Below are positions 52,665-64,000 of a DNA stretch of 64,000 bases, in pieces. This DNA is from Rhynchonema sp. JSB1_4. Lineage: Eukaryota; Nematoda; Chromadorea; Monhysterida; Xyalidae. A program made the position numbers and the translations under genes. Positions within the stretch are counted from its first letter, which is position 1, and each line of letters begins with the position of its first letter. The stretch covers positions 48,273-112,272 of the forward strand of contig JASAMV010007005.1 of assembly GCA_030248065.1 (NCBI GenBank). The letters are read 5' to 3'. The notes below the pieces were generated by a model. That model was not told the DNA's origin. It was given only the letters and a program-made list of their open reading frames with translations, and did no database searches.

Positions 52665-54017
52665 ATTCGAAACATCACAAACGAGTGAACATGAACTAAT
52701 TGTGTTACAATTTCAAAAGTTGTAATATTCTGATTTTGCTTGACACATGACTCTTGGGTGAACTGGTATTATTTACGAAAATTCTATCACTACTTAATCG
52801 CTGGGCTGATAAATAAACATGCGCGTGATGGGCCAAGCCGAAACACAAACTTCTACGTTCAGATATCAAGTGCTGTTCGTGCAAATTCTGGTTTATTTTG
52901 TCTTGTAGTCAAGGGAAACGTGTAAATCAGCATTTAGCTCGCTTTTTGATGATCCATCCACCAACCACTTCATGTGTTTCTTCTGGTGATTGGGTATTTT
53001 GTGGGCAGATTCATTTGTTAAAACAGAATCGTCTCTATTTTTGTCCCAGCCTACGATGATATAGCTCGTCTAGTTTGTCATATTCCAAACTGAAATTTGT
53101 TGTGACTAATGCAACGGTTTTTTCAGATCAATGTTACTGTTATTGTATTGCGTGTGATTATTCCATCCTTTGATTTGTTTGCTGACGTTATTATCATACA
53201 TTCGACTTCTATACAAATATCTTCAAAATTATATTACGCAAGTAAAGATGAGGTTTCGTACTCTCGTAGTTCCAGTCTTGACCACGACCTAAATTTGCGA
53301 AGAGTCAGTTTCGTGTTCCTTTGTTTGCGCGTTTGTCTCATAGCAACGACGTTAACAGGGGTGTATTATGGGCGGTTTCGATTTTTCAGCTTCTGACATC
53401 TGTCCACACCACTTTGTTGCCAGTTTTGTATCCTTTTGTTCCCCAGCTTGTCGTCATGGTGAACCACGTCACGTGACCATAAAGTACAAACGGTCTTCTT
53501 GCTACTGGATTATGGCCCATTCTTGGCTCCAGTGTTACCATGGACGCTTGGCTGTTGTTCAGACGCAACACACGCGACTGCCGTTTTTGCTGCCGCATTT
53601 GATGGAATTCTGGAATGAACACTTGATCATCAACATTTTAGGTGGAACCTTTGATGGTAGAATGCTTCTGAACGTGAGCGGCTGCTGCGCTTGCATCGAG
53701 CCTTATGCCAAGGCTAAACTTTTTGCACGCGTACACTTTCCTAGCCATTGTCCATTATTTTTGACGACTTGCTTCATCACAACACGAGTACCGACGGAAA
53801 AGTGGTTTCCTGTGAATTCGGCCTTGCAACAACAGCTTTAGGTCTAACTGGCCCTTGTTTTCTAACAAACCGCTGTCCTAGCCGACGCTGCTGTTCTGTT
53901 TACCACTCAGAAACCATCCAAAAGGAATGTCTTCCTGAAAACATGTTTCCCGATTTCAGCTTTCAATAAAATCCCCCAACCAATCACAAATAATCTCCAA
54001 GTACCAATCAATCAATA
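52665..54017. other. Intergenic stretch between thiolase and LAPTM-like gene 1
   Basis: Contains the thiolase 3' UTR (AATAAA at 52812-52817). A 157-codon plus-strand frame (53368-53841) is Cys/His-rich but shows no domain, and no splice partners were found for it; I do not call it a gene. A TTTCAG near 53960 could be a 5'-UTR acceptor for the next gene. Confidence 0.35.
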
Positions 54018-55320
54018 ATGGGTGTGCTGTGCTGCAGCGCAACGACAGGGGCAGCGAGCATCGGTATTCTCCAATTGGTTGTGGTCACGTTCATGATATG
54101 TGCGTCAGGCATCATACTCGATCGCTACCAGAATTGGGAGGACTATGAGCCCAATGAATGGTCGCGACGACCTACACCGTCACCGAGCACTGAGAACCCC
54201 GCTTTGGTGGTAAGTTGCTTGATGTTTCAATCATAGCACGCCGCAAGTGTTGTTTCACTGTCAATTTTTTTGCTTGTGACTGCACTGCTGATGTCCCGGT
54301 GCTCGCATCCGTAAACGCAAGACGAAATCGGCAAAACTCGCTTGCTGCTGATGTAATCTTGACATTGTAAAAAGTCATGTGGTCAGGGCAAGATCACGCC
54401 AAGTTTGGTACCGGCTTGTATTCGACACACTCGTTCGACAATCTGATGTTTCACCCACTCTATATAACTGACTAAAATTGCAGAACGTGACCGTTGCGAT
54501 GGTCCCCTCGCACTGGTCAGAGGCGTGGCTCGAATTCCAACTAGCCGAGCACCTTGGTTTCTGTGCCGTCTGGATTGTGTCCCTCGCCATCTACGCTGCT
54601 ACTTTCCGATATTGGATGCCGGTGATGGTGTTGCCGAATCTGTGCGTGCTCATCATGGCACTCATTGTCACACTCGTCATGGCCAGTATGTTCATTTGTG
54701 TTTTCTGCCTTGTAGATTGTGTTTGACGCTGGTCTGGTGAAGATCCAGCATACAAAAAGCAAAATGGGAGGCCAAACGCTGGGCAATTCACAATTGATAG
54801 CAGTTGGGTACGGTCACCACGGCCGCACCGGTGGAAACCTTAGACCGGTATCCTGAACGTCAGATTTGGTCTCTACGTGCCCAATAAACGTTCTGGATGG
54901 TTTTTGTCAAATCCGGTTATTTGAGCCCCTCTGTTTCTTTCAAAGCTGTTCTGTCCGTCACACTGAATGGACCACCATCAGATATGGTGCCTGACAAGTG
55001 TTTAGGCATAGATATGCGCATGATAACAAAAATAAGCGATGTAGCCGATACCTGATAATCTAAGGCGTAAATTTGTACAACTTGGTGTAAAAATAGCTGG
55101 CCCGAAAAAGTGTCACTAAAACAGTCACCTTGCCCATTCAGGTGCAATTCTGATCCGAATCTTCGACGTCAACAAGTACTACCGCGACGACGACTACGAA
55201 GAGGCCGTTCTAATCTATGCCGCATCGTTTCTGTTCTTGTGGTTCATTGTTGAAATTATCTTCATTGTTGGAGTCTACCAGTTCTATCGTTATGTGCGAA
55301 AGGTGGACCTGAGGGGCTAA
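54018..55320 (+). CDS. LAPTM-like four-membrane-segment protein, paralogue 1
   Basis: Three exons 54018-54209, 54484-54685, 55142-55320, in phase; 190 residues. It begins MGVLCCSATTGAASIGILQL, a short Cys-rich cytosolic start running into membrane segment 1. Next come a loop with many Pro/Trp (NWEDYEPNEWSRRP), a glycosylatable NVT, segment 2 (FCAVWIVSLAIYAATF), segment 3 (VLPNLCVLIMALIVTLVMA), an aqueous loop (FDVNKYYRDDDYEEA) and segment 4 (FLFLWFIVEIIFIVGVYQFY). Topology and the CC-x(4)-TG start resemble LAPTM4-type lysosomal membrane proteins and related nematode families; exact function is unknown. AATAAA at 55338-55343. A close paralogue follows 1.2 kb downstream. Confidence 0.75.
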
Positions 55321-55337
55321 AATGTGTGACTTTCAGG

Positions 55338-55343
55338 AATAAA
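55338..55343 (+). promoter_or_regulatory. Poly(A) signal of LAPTM-like gene 1
   Basis: AATAAA 18 bases after the stop codon, which implies a very short 3' UTR. Confidence 0.6.
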
Positions 55344-56480
55344 TGTACAATATTATGTTCGTTTTGCAAAACTAGTGATTCTTTTCATTACTGTGGTTTG
55401 TTTTTCACTCGCACGATTCCGATGATTTGTGGTGATTGATTGTGGATTTTTTATCACTGTGTTGTTCTCTCACATTGGTGTGTTCGAAAAAATATAAAAT
55501 TGACCAAGACTAAACACTTGGAGTTTGTTCGTTTTCGCATTGACTGCAAACAAAAAGTACACAGACAAAATATGATGAACCCGTAAGCCAATTTGGAAGT
55601 TATAACATTTTCAAAAATGATATGACACATGAAAATTGAAAGGCATGAAGGCGAGCGGCATCAACTGAAGCAATCTGATGACATCGAATTGGATTCTGGA
55701 GACTGTGAGAGGCGCCTCAACGGAGAGTTCTCGGAGAGCCGTTGATTGTGCTAGGCATATCGGTGGGTTACATTCTGTGTCAGCAGCCACCAACACGCAG
55801 AAAGTTGTACTTGCATTGAAACCTCAGAAAAAATGTTTGGAGCAACTGAAGTTCCGAGTCTGCCAAGAAAGTGCGCAATCATACGTATGTATGTAATTCG
55901 CCCGTGACCTATAACATTACGAAGCGACCATTAACATTTTTTGAATAACAGTGATTTTAATGGAAAATGCGGCAAAACCACTCAACTAAAAATCCAGATT
56001 CCTTACCATTTTCAAATTTCAACCCCGTGTCGTTGCGATTTACACACATATTCATATAGCATAGAGACACACAGACACAGTGGTCAATAATCCAAGATGA
56101 CCGCCGTCTACGTCAATACTCTTTCTCTTGCATTTTCGTTGTCTAACGTAGTTGCTATGGGCCAATGGTGTACATATTCGATTTCAGGCTGGCACAAAAA
56201 ACATGTTGCTAACAACAAACCGTTGGCATTCTATTATTGTTGGGCCACAAGCAAAGGTGCCACAAGAAATTTTTTGTCTTCAGAGAAATCAGTTGCAAAG
56301 ATAACACCACAGTCCAACAAATTTGCTCCATCACTTTTCCAAAGTTAATCCAGTCAAGAATAGCGGCTCAACATGCATCGCGATAGTCGTGATCATGGTT
56401 GGAAAAAATTTATCTGACTTCCTGAATTATCTTTTTGATTTTTCAAAAAAATATATGAAAAACAGAACTTTTCTGCAGTG
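55344..56480. other. Spacer between the two LAPTM-like genes
   Basis: No gene supported; frames are under 85 codons. It ends with a pyrimidine-rich acceptor TTTTCTGCAG (56469-56478) directly before the next start codon. Confidence 0.4.
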
Positions 56481-57869
56481 ATGAGCTACAACGATGGTTC
56501 GTATTCGAAGCACGGTCGAACGTGTTGTTGTCACACAATCACCGGCGCTGCTATTGTTGGGCTGTTGCAGCTGCTGATTGTTTGTTTGACACTGTCCACG
56601 TCGGGGATGATGCTTGATCGGTAAATGAAGTCATCTTGGATTTTCATTGTATCAAATTTGATGACCAGTCATGTTTCGATCAAGGATACGATCAAGCTCG
56701 AGATTTGCTAAATGTCACTCGGTTGCTACATATCGATGTAAATGTTCACTTAGGTACCTATATGCCTAATTTAAGCAGCTTTTATGCTGGTGGATGTTGC
56801 GTAGTGGCATCGATAAATCTAGAAATATCCTTGAGACCATGGCTACGTGATCATGGCCAGACCGATCACCAAGGACAATGCAGCCCTTGTGTTCCCTGCA
56901 ACATCTAAAGGCCCAAGTTCATCTCTTTCTCCGTTTCCAGCTGGCGAATGTGGGAGAGTTACGAGTTGACCGATGCTGAACGCGTGTCCACCACATCGGC
57001 TGCATCCGTCGTCGCGACCAGTTTTCTGCCGGTTGGTTGGGTGGTTATTATAAAGGCGTATCATTTGGCAAACATGAGACACCTGTACATCAGCTGGGTT
57101 GCAATGCAAGCAAACTGCAGCCTATTTTGAAACTCCGCTTCCGTCAGCGTCCGCCGAGTCAATCCGGCCCAAAGCTGACCACCACTTTACTTATGGCAGA
57201 ACGTGACCACCGACTTCCCTGACATGTACCACACGCATTGGTCAGAGGCTTGTGCCGAGTTTATGCTCGCTTTCCACGTCACCTTCTGCGTCTGCTGGAT
57301 CGTGTCCATTCTGCTGTACGCCATGGCATTCCGATATTATCGATCGTTTTTCGTCGTGCCCAATTTGACGTTGTTGTGCACTAGCGCGCTCTTCACGTTG
57401 ATGGTCATTGGTACGTTGTATGGGTTGATCGGTTGCTTTCGGTCGGACTTGGTGATCAGAGCTTATGGTGACTACTTTGTCTGTGATTATATCACTCACT
57501 GCTGGTACGCTATTGTGTCCAGATGCGCGGCGTTTTCATGGGTGGGTGGTGCACCAGGTCATCGCCAATGCACCAGGTGTCCACGTGACCCCCAAAACAT
57601 CTGAGAACTGTAGCTTTGTGCCCAACGAAACTCTCCCATTAACCGTAACTCCAAAATGTGCTTTTTATTTTGCAGCGTCGATGATGATTTTCCTGTTCGA
57701 CTCAGACAAGGAGTACCAGAAGGACGAGTACGAAGAGTCGTTCATGATCTACGCAGTCACATTCCTGTGGTTGTGGTGGCTGATCGATTTAGCCTTCATC
57801 TACGTCGTCTATAAGTTCTACAAATGGATCAAGTCCGAAGACAAGGTCGAACAAGTTGTTGTGCGATAA
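56481..57869 (+). CDS. LAPTM-like four-membrane-segment protein, paralogue 2
   Basis: Four exons 56481-56620, 56941-57031, 57200-57410, 57676-57869, in phase; 211 residues. It aligns along its whole length with paralogue 1: CCCHTITGAAIVGLLQL, MMLDR then WRMWESYE, NVTTDFPDMYHTHWSEA, FCVCWIVSILLYAMAFRYY, VVPNLTLL, FDSDKEYQKDEYEESFMIYA and FLWLWWLIDLAFIYVVYKFY, with an added charged tail ending EDKVEQVVVR. An extra intron splits the first loop just after MMLDR. Tandem duplication is clear. An AG acceptor lies two bases before the ATG, so the mRNA starts with either a spliced 5' UTR or a trans-spliced leader. Confidence 0.75.
57531..57575 (-). repeat. Dispersed repeat family A copy
   Basis: Minus-strand core GGCGATGACCTGGTGCACCA in the last intron of LAPTM-like gene 2, with CACGTGACCCCC next to it as in the 59051 copy. 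Confidence 0.6.
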
Positions 57870-58582
57870 ATGTGTGCGGTTGTTCGTCCTGATTGAGCAA
57901 AACATGTTCAAGCTGTTTGAGCTTGTGGTCGGTCCGGTCTCGGTCACGTGACTTTTTGGGTGATGTGTCCTCATAAACAACTCGACCCTGATCAGAATTA
58001 GTGCGTGCGGGAAAAAATCGTTGGACGAAAAAGCCTGTGATCAAGACCGATCATATCACCACGTTTGACACCGGCTCATTTGTATTACAACTGTATGAGA
58101 TTGTTTGTGGTTCCTCTTTGAGGCTTCTGTATATGTCTGGTTTGATTGCCGTGTGCATTTCCAAAATGAAGCTCCCAAAACGTGAAGGCAAAATATTGAC
58201 AGTTTCATTGTTTGCGCAATGTAAAAGCTACGTGCACATTACATTGAGGTCATCAATGGAGTGCAATTTCAACAGTGCAATTTCAAAACAACGATCTGCA
58301 TAGAAAGAAATACATTCGACTAAATAAACAGAAACAGGTAAAAGGCAACGCACATGGAAATTCGACAGTGCGAAAACTGACACGGAATATTGCGCACAAC
58401 ATGGCGAACATCCAAAGACGAGTAAGACCTAAACAAAATAAAATGAAGGAACAACAATAAACAACACCCGTGAACATTCCTATATTATAGAGTGATCGCA
58501 AAACTAGAACCTAAACACTGCAAAGGTACAAAATCATAAGTATACCTAAACATTGTCATCAACATGATAACAAATTGGTGTT

Positions 58583-60163
58583 TCATCCGATCATATCTAC
58601 CAAAGATTCGAGATCACCCAAAATCCATTTCACTTCCCTTTTATGTGCCACGTAGGACTTGTGATTGACTGCATGCCGTTTATCGTCCACCCTGCGTCGT
58701 CGGGCCTCGTCAATGTGGGTGCGTCGAAAGTAGCGCCAGTAGTACAGGGTGGCCACAAAGTACATCACCATCGACCCGACTATCACTGACCAGGTACTGG
58801 AGTCGCACTTTTCAGATGCTGGACTCAGTTTGAATGACGCAATCACCAACAACACTACTTGACAGAATACGAATCTCAACAGTTGCGCAACTGCCAGCAG
58901 ACGTTCGACGTTGCGCGACACACGGTAGCCAGATGCGGTTACGAAACTATGACTGAAAGAATCAAAATATGGAGTTGCAACTTCAAAACTTAAATTATTT
59001 ATGTTATTGTGAATTGCATTGCATTGTCCTTCATGTCTGCCCTAGTCTCACGGGCGGTGCACCAGGTCATCGTCAGTGTGAATGCACTGGTCACGTGACC
59101 CCCAAAAAGACACACCAGCTTGGTGGCACTCGACTATTATAACAGAAATGATTACAAAGATGAAACTGAGTCCTGGACCGAAACAACTGAAAATTCAACT
59201 ACAAAGCGCGAATTTTTAGTCGCTCACCAGTACATGGCCGCGTGAATGACTAGCTTTGAGATGAGCGCCCAGCGAAAGAAGGCGAAATTCTCCGGATACA
59301 CAAGGAAATGGTAGAGGGTGGCCATGGTGTGATAGAATCGATGCAGTTTGGTGACACGACGTTTCTGCAACACCATCAGCACGCTGCTGCACATCTCGGC
59401 CAGGTTGAAGTACGCGCACAGCCATGCCCAGTAACCACTGCTGCCGTCGAAGTAGCCGCCCGATTCACAGATTGAACCTGACGGTGCACTGGTCAATTGT
59501 GTTCCAATCATCCAATAGAGAAAATAAAGTAAAACTTTTTCAATTGATCAACTGCTTAATCATTTACAAGAACCTTTAATTAGTCCATCAATCGATTGTT
59601 GCGCCCAAATAAAGGTCGGTTTATACTCTGACTGCCTGGCAGTAGCAGTCAGAAATTTGTGACTGCCCGCTCGGTCAGCTCACGAACGGAGCAAGAACAG
59701 TAGACGGCAGGCAGCGAGCAATGGTCAGTGCGGAACAGGCAATCGCTACAAGCAATCACTGCCTTGTCGGGCATTTCTGCGTCGTAGTGACTTCTCCGGA
59801 TTTTGACTTCTACTTCCCGGAAGTCAGAAGTATAAATAGACCTTAAAACAATCATCAAATATGAATCAATCCACAAAACGAACCAACAAATCCCAATTTC
59901 TTCACTGCCCACGTCAGTTCGGGCATTAGCCTGACGATGGCAACAACGGAGAACAGTCCAACCAAAGCAGCCCAATAGCGATAAACGGTCCACAGATTGA
60001 ATGCGGGTCGATCGATCATATACCATTTTTTGATCACCCCAATGGTGACCCAATAGATGATGCACAGTGCGCACACAAGCAGGGCGCAGTTCTGTATTTG
60101 AATCATTCCATCCCGATAGTAGAACTTGCGAGCCGTCAGCAACCCGTAGAAGGAGACCGGCAT
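58583..60163 (-). CDS. Divergent ELO/ELOVL-family protein with altered histidine box
   Basis: Three exons 59884-60163, 59228-59477, 58583-58952, in phase; 299 residues, the normal elongase size. Family features: a first membrane segment, then DRPAFNLWTVYRYWAAL in the place of the R-K-P-F-x-L motif, YWAWLCAYFNLAEMCSSVL with VLQKRR matching the K-x-x-E-x-x-D-T-V-F region, the histidine box, VIHAAMYWC, two more membrane segments and a basic cytosolic tail (RRTHIDEARRRRVDDKR) as in ER proteins. Real elongases carry HxxHH; here the same place reads HRFYH, so the middle catalytic histidine is replaced by tyrosine. The E/D of the upstream motif also differs. It may be a non-catalytic relative. Intron 1 holds a small inverted-repeat element. 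Confidence 0.7.
59051..59082 (-). repeat. Dispersed repeat family A copy
   Basis: Short minus-strand copy (CACTGACGATGACCTGGTGC) in the elongase-like gene's second intron, followed by TCACGTGACCCCC. Confidence 0.65.
59610..59846. mobile_element. Inverted-repeat element in the elongase-like intron 1
   Basis: Left end AAAGGTCGGTTTATACTCTG, right end TCAGAAGTATAAATAGACCT, complementary over about 24 bases with a few mismatches. Between them CTGACTGC and GCAGTCAG words repeat. The ends belong to the AAGG(C/T)C..TTATACT type seen at 1542 and 18744. Confidence 0.6.
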
Positions 60164-62924
60164 TTTTGTGTGCGGATATTGACTGGGGCTGAAAATCGGA
60201 GGGCTGCACTTTTCAGAGCTTTATGGCGCCCAAGAGTCGTCATAAGATTCAATGCAAATTGTACAGGCTTCAACGCAAGAAGTTCTTCGTCACGTTCCTT
60301 GAGACAGTCAGAGTGGTTCAATTTACGCATAGCGTGAGAGTTCAAGCCATGTTTATCCGAAAATATAATTCATGGTTCGGATATAAAGAGCCCTAAACTA
60401 AAACAGTTGTCGAAAACCTGCACGCTCACCACGCAGTAAAAAGAAATAAATGACCAACAATTGAATTGACGCGAGCTATGTATTTTTCGCCGCACCCTGG
60501 GTCAACAGATCCAGAATGTTCAGTTTACGCGTAGACCGCATTCAAACGTATATGACGAATAAGTTTTGAATACGAATGAATAAAAATACGTGAACAACCG
60601 CGTTGAAAACCCGAGAACTTTGCGGCACGGATATGAGCTGACCGAACACACAAAATTCATGAACAGCCACATGCACGATCACATGAACAAGGCTCACTCA
60701 ACACAAATAGGGCGCGAATGAATAAGTAAAAGGACCCAACCTTGCGACCTGACGCAAGCCCAGTGACAACTTGAGCCCACATCCGCGTGCACGAAAAGCA
60801 ATGGAATATGAACAAGCTTTGGTATTCTACATACAGTATGTATATATTCGACTGGGTACAGAAAAACGAACAAAAAAGAAAACAAAACGACTGAAAGTAA
60901 GACTCATTCCAAGCGGATACCAACAAGAGAGCTTTCTGAACGTGACATACCGCAGCACTGGCAATAGTTTACAGACGGGCTGACAATGTACGGACGACAG
61001 ACACTGTGGTTGGCAGGCAGTAAGCCGAGCGCTAATTCCATCTCGGTCTCGTGTGTCATGAATAAAGCATATCGTATTGTGCACTGGCAAGCACCTAACG
61101 ATAGGAACAGCATGCTGTTGTGAGCAATAAATAGCCAGAAAAAACGGGGAGGTGAAAGTTTTATATGATGTGGGCCCCGAGGTATGCATTTGCATGGGTG
61201 GGCAGCCCAGGGTTGGAAAAACTTAATGTTTTGGAAAAATTTTAAAAAAAAATTTCTTGTAGCTAAAAAATGTTTTTTCAAAAAGCTTTGCAATTACGTC
61301 AAGGCACGATAAACGGTTTCAGAGGCGTTAAGATGTGAAAAACAAGTGCCGCAGGAACTTTTTGTGAAGAACCCATCTAGCATCCTGAGAAAGGTTTAAG
61401 CTTGAAAAAGGGTATTTTGAGCGTTTCAGACAATATTTTTCCCCGGCGAAATTTAAAAAATTGTTAAAAATTACATTTTCTGAACCAGCGTTTTTTAATC
61501 TTTTTTTGTTTTTTTTTGCTCAACCCTAGGTCAGCCAGTCACTCTGGTTGATAAGGCAATGCTGCAGTTCAACACACGCGTTTTTATTTTTCCCATGTTC
61601 ACCACCGTAGCACCACCCCGGTTGATTTTAACAATTTGATAAACGGCGTATTAGACGGCAGTTAAAGTTGTATTATAATTATATCGTCACACCATAGTAT
61701 GAAAGCTGGGAATATAACAGAGTGCTGTATTTACAGACTGGTTACTTGAGTGCTGTATTTACAGACTGGTTACTAAGAAGATGCACAAGGGAAAGGTTCC
61801 GGATCACTACATACATACATATCGCCAGTCAGAGTCACCAACAACATCAGAGCCACATAAATTCGGATGCATGACAAACGACTTGTCACGTCGGCAAAAT
61901 ACTTTGATAAAAAACTGCAGACTGGTTGATAACCCATAGAATTATATATATCAGATAAGTATCACCAGTTCATCATATATCTAACTATTGGCCAGATTCA
62001 GAGGTCGCTCAAGCACACCCTTTCAAAGTGAAAAACAGCCAACACCGATGTTTGACCAGGACTCGACACACGGACCTTTGAAATTCTGTCTGGCGAAGGA
62101 TTAAAAGCAGCAATACCATAAACGTTTGCAGGGCAGTTTTTACTGCATCAATATGAAAGAACTCTGAATGGACATTTTTTCCTTGACAACCAACAAAAAT
62201 GATAAATTTATTCCGTGTGCTTCTCTGCGATTCCAGAACGTACAAATTACATGCCATAGCACCCTGAATTCACAGCAGGCAAGATAGACACGGAGAGCAG
62301 AGGGAACATTGGAACAGGCGGCCCTTTCACGCAAAACGCATATACCCATGCATAGTTCTCATTAGATTGCGGGAAGTGTCCCTGGCTCTCTGCTCTGAGC
62401 GGGGCCAGTAGAGCACATGAGTCTCGAGTTACTTTGCGCATGACTGGTAGCAGCCGGCAAAGCTGACAACCATGAAACATTACTCCCGTGCATTATGTAT
62501 TTATGGCCAGTGCTGCCTGGACAGCTTGTGATGCCACGAGAAGAATCTGTTGACTGCAGATTTCCCACAGCGGATTTCGAGCAAATTAAAAAGAGCGCAG
62601 GCTGATGTGGCCATTTCGTTCGATAATCACCAACGTGAGTACGGATCTGGCGCGAAGGGCCACCAATGAAGTAATCGAGCACGGACCAGGACTGTATGCC
62701 AGTGCCAGCCATGAAGCACAGAGACAGTTCACCCCAGCAGGTGGGCTCATGGGACACAGAAGAGATGCTTTTGAGCAAAATTTTGAGAATTATGCAGGTC
62801 TGGTGGTGGAGCACCTCACCAATGTGCTTTTGGTAGTCCTTCCTGTCCATTAGGACCTCCTAAGCGCAAGCCCAAACCACCGGTGCCGAAAACGGAGTGT
62901 GCAAGCAACTATATTTTCTGTCAG
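60164..62924. other. Stretch without a supported gene
   Basis: Contains A/T-rich low-complexity runs and a 28-base tandem duplication near 61721. A 162-codon minus-strand frame (62362-62850) and an overlapping plus-strand frame show no domain. Upstream exons of the 62925-63855 gene may lie in its last 350 bases (for example a Pro/Lys-rich stretch at 62854-62900), but I could not place their borders. Confidence 0.35.
61721..61776. repeat. 28-base tandem duplication
   Basis: AGTGCTGTATTTACAGACTG followed by GTTACT occurs twice in a row with no mismatch over 26 bases, indicating a recent slip or duplication. Confidence 0.9.
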
Positions 62925-63855
62925 GCAATATCCGTGACGCATTCCGATCACTCAAGATCATCATCATCAACAACACCGACCGTGCGCTCGAGTACACCAA
63001 TAATGATGAGCACCGTTATTTCGACAGTGGTGTCTTCTATAGTCATCCACCGTTGAGGATCAATGCTAAAAATATGGCTGAGTTCTTTGTGGCGAATGCA
63101 CCAGGCAGCCTGTTCCAGGGGGTGACTGGTGCTGTGCAATTCAGGATTGCTGTGAGTTACGAGTTTATGCACAGTGGTCCCTATTTATTGATTATGTCAC
63201 GCGTTTCGCAGTGAAAATTTATAGTGACGAATAGTTTATCCCCAATTTGAGACCGTATTTATGCATTTATAATTCTGTGGCGTTAGCGACAATTCTGGTG
63301 ACAGAATGCCTGGACCTAACCCTGTCATAGTGAAAAAGGTCTGGTTCAAAATAAAACTATTAAAAGTCCTTTGTTCATCAGGGCGCCACACTGCGTGTGC
63401 ATATTGGATTTTGCAATCCGGTGGCAGGCGGGTACAAGTACTTCGTGGGATTGAGCACAGGTCAGAAGTTGGAACACCATCAATTTGATCTTGATGGAAT
63501 ACCATAGCAAGTCTTATGTGATTTTGAGTTAAAATGTCTTGCAGTCGTGCAACTGTCTAGCGCCTAGTTGAAGTCGAATTGAGGTGCTAAATACCAGTAT
63601 TCGGCTCGCTTTGACAATGCAAAGAAAGAGAAACCGCTCAATCCATTCATCCATCACACAGACCAACCACCGAGCTACGGCTACGAGCAATGCGTCGACG
63701 TCAACCCCAATTGCCCGTTGTCAGTCAACGACGGTGGGTATCGGATGTCTGCAATGCTGCTGGATGGGGGCGGATGTGTGCAGAAAGTGATGCAATACAC
63801 CATTGATTGTGATGGTGGACACACGAACGGAGGCAGTATTTTGCAATTGCAATGA
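62925..63855 (+). CDS. Unidentified gene, 3' exons (possible secreted beta-rich protein)
   Basis: Three exons can be joined in phase 0: 62925-63151, 63382-63444, 63598-63855. The first exon has SLKIIIINNTDRALEY, FDSGVFYSHPPLRINAK and MAEFFVANAPGSLFQG; the second GATLRVHIGFCNPVAGGYKY; the last is Gly/Cys-rich (QCVDVNPNCPLSVNDGGYRM) and ends SILQLQ. The order of an N-x-T strand, an aromatic S-G motif, an A-E-F-F motif, a Gly turn and a Pro/Tyr loop loosely recalls actinoporin-like membrane-binding beta-sandwich proteins, but the similarity is slight and the C-terminal half does not fit. The 5' exons are missing or not recognised, and the second donor (TTC|gtggga) is weak. Function unknown. Confidence 0.35.
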
Positions 63856-64000
63856 ACATCGCAATCAAACATTGAAATGATATTATATGATGATGATGAT
63901 GGGATGGTGATATCTTGATATTTTTAGACATTTGCGAGTAAATGACACCCACTCTAACGTGCAAATAAAGGTGACAAATGCTAGAATATCGCTGCTCAAC

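Noticed and set aside
53368..53841. 157-codon Cys/His-rich plus-strand frame
   Set aside because: No recognisable domain, weak start context, and no partner exon; it may be 5' flank of the LAPTM-like gene.
62362..62850. 162-codon minus-strand frame opposite a shorter plus-strand frame
   Set aside because: Neither has a recognisable domain and the two strands cannot both be coding; evidence is too thin to call either.
63887..63900. ATG trinucleotide run near the window end
   Set aside because: Ordinary short microsatellite in the 3' flank of the last gene.

Overview
This is a piece of an intron-rich animal nuclear genome. GT-AG introns interrupt every recognisable gene, and there is no operon-like bacterial structure. 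The gene set (eIF1A, mitochondrial-type 3-ketoacyl-CoA thiolase, an SNX9/18/33 sorting nexin, a fatty-acid-elongase relative, two four-membrane-segment LAPTM-like proteins, a Ly6-repeat secreted protein) is that of an invertebrate metazoan. Ly6-like modules ending in C-x-C-(5)-C-N, the LAPTM-like pair and a splice acceptor two bases before one start codon would suit a nematode, but this placement is inference and could be wrong.

Layout. 0-12 kb: no gene that I can support, only foldback elements and short ORFs. 12.0-15.1 kb (minus): a Ly6-repeat protein in at least six exons. 15.8-20 kb: an eroded ORF cluster with weak viral-capsid character and a 1.1 kb element with 41-base inverted ends holding a tRNA-Cys-like sequence. 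21.45-36.68 kb (minus): a sorting nexin in 18 exons, all phases consistent (567 aa). Its introns hold a hAT-like element, another inverted-repeat element, a probable alternative first exon, a capsid-like ORF and a free-standing 245 aa ORF. 39-43 kb: a nest of short hAT-like elements with 8-base target duplications, a TATTGGG-rich core, a TA-flanked MITE and a 5'-truncated LINE. 45.1-46.5 kb (plus): eIF1A in three exons. 47.6-52.7 kb (plus): thiolase in nine exons; a 1161-base hAT-like element sits exactly on the last intron's splice acceptor and duplicated it. 54.0-57.9 kb (plus): two tandem LAPTM-like genes. 58.6-60.2 kb (minus): an elongase-family protein with an altered HxxHH box. 62.9-63.9 kb: part of an unidentified plus-strand gene.

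The genes do not form one pathway. The thiolase belongs to mitochondrial fatty-acid beta-oxidation, the elongase relative to ER lipid metabolism, the sorting nexin and LAPTM-like proteins to endolysosomal membrane traffic, and eIF1A to translation initiation. The strongest novelties are the duplicated splice acceptor made by a transposon in the thiolase gene, the elongase with a changed catalytic histidine box, and the layered non-autonomous transposons. Exon boundaries were placed by hand from splice consensus, reading phase and family resemblance; no alignment could be run.
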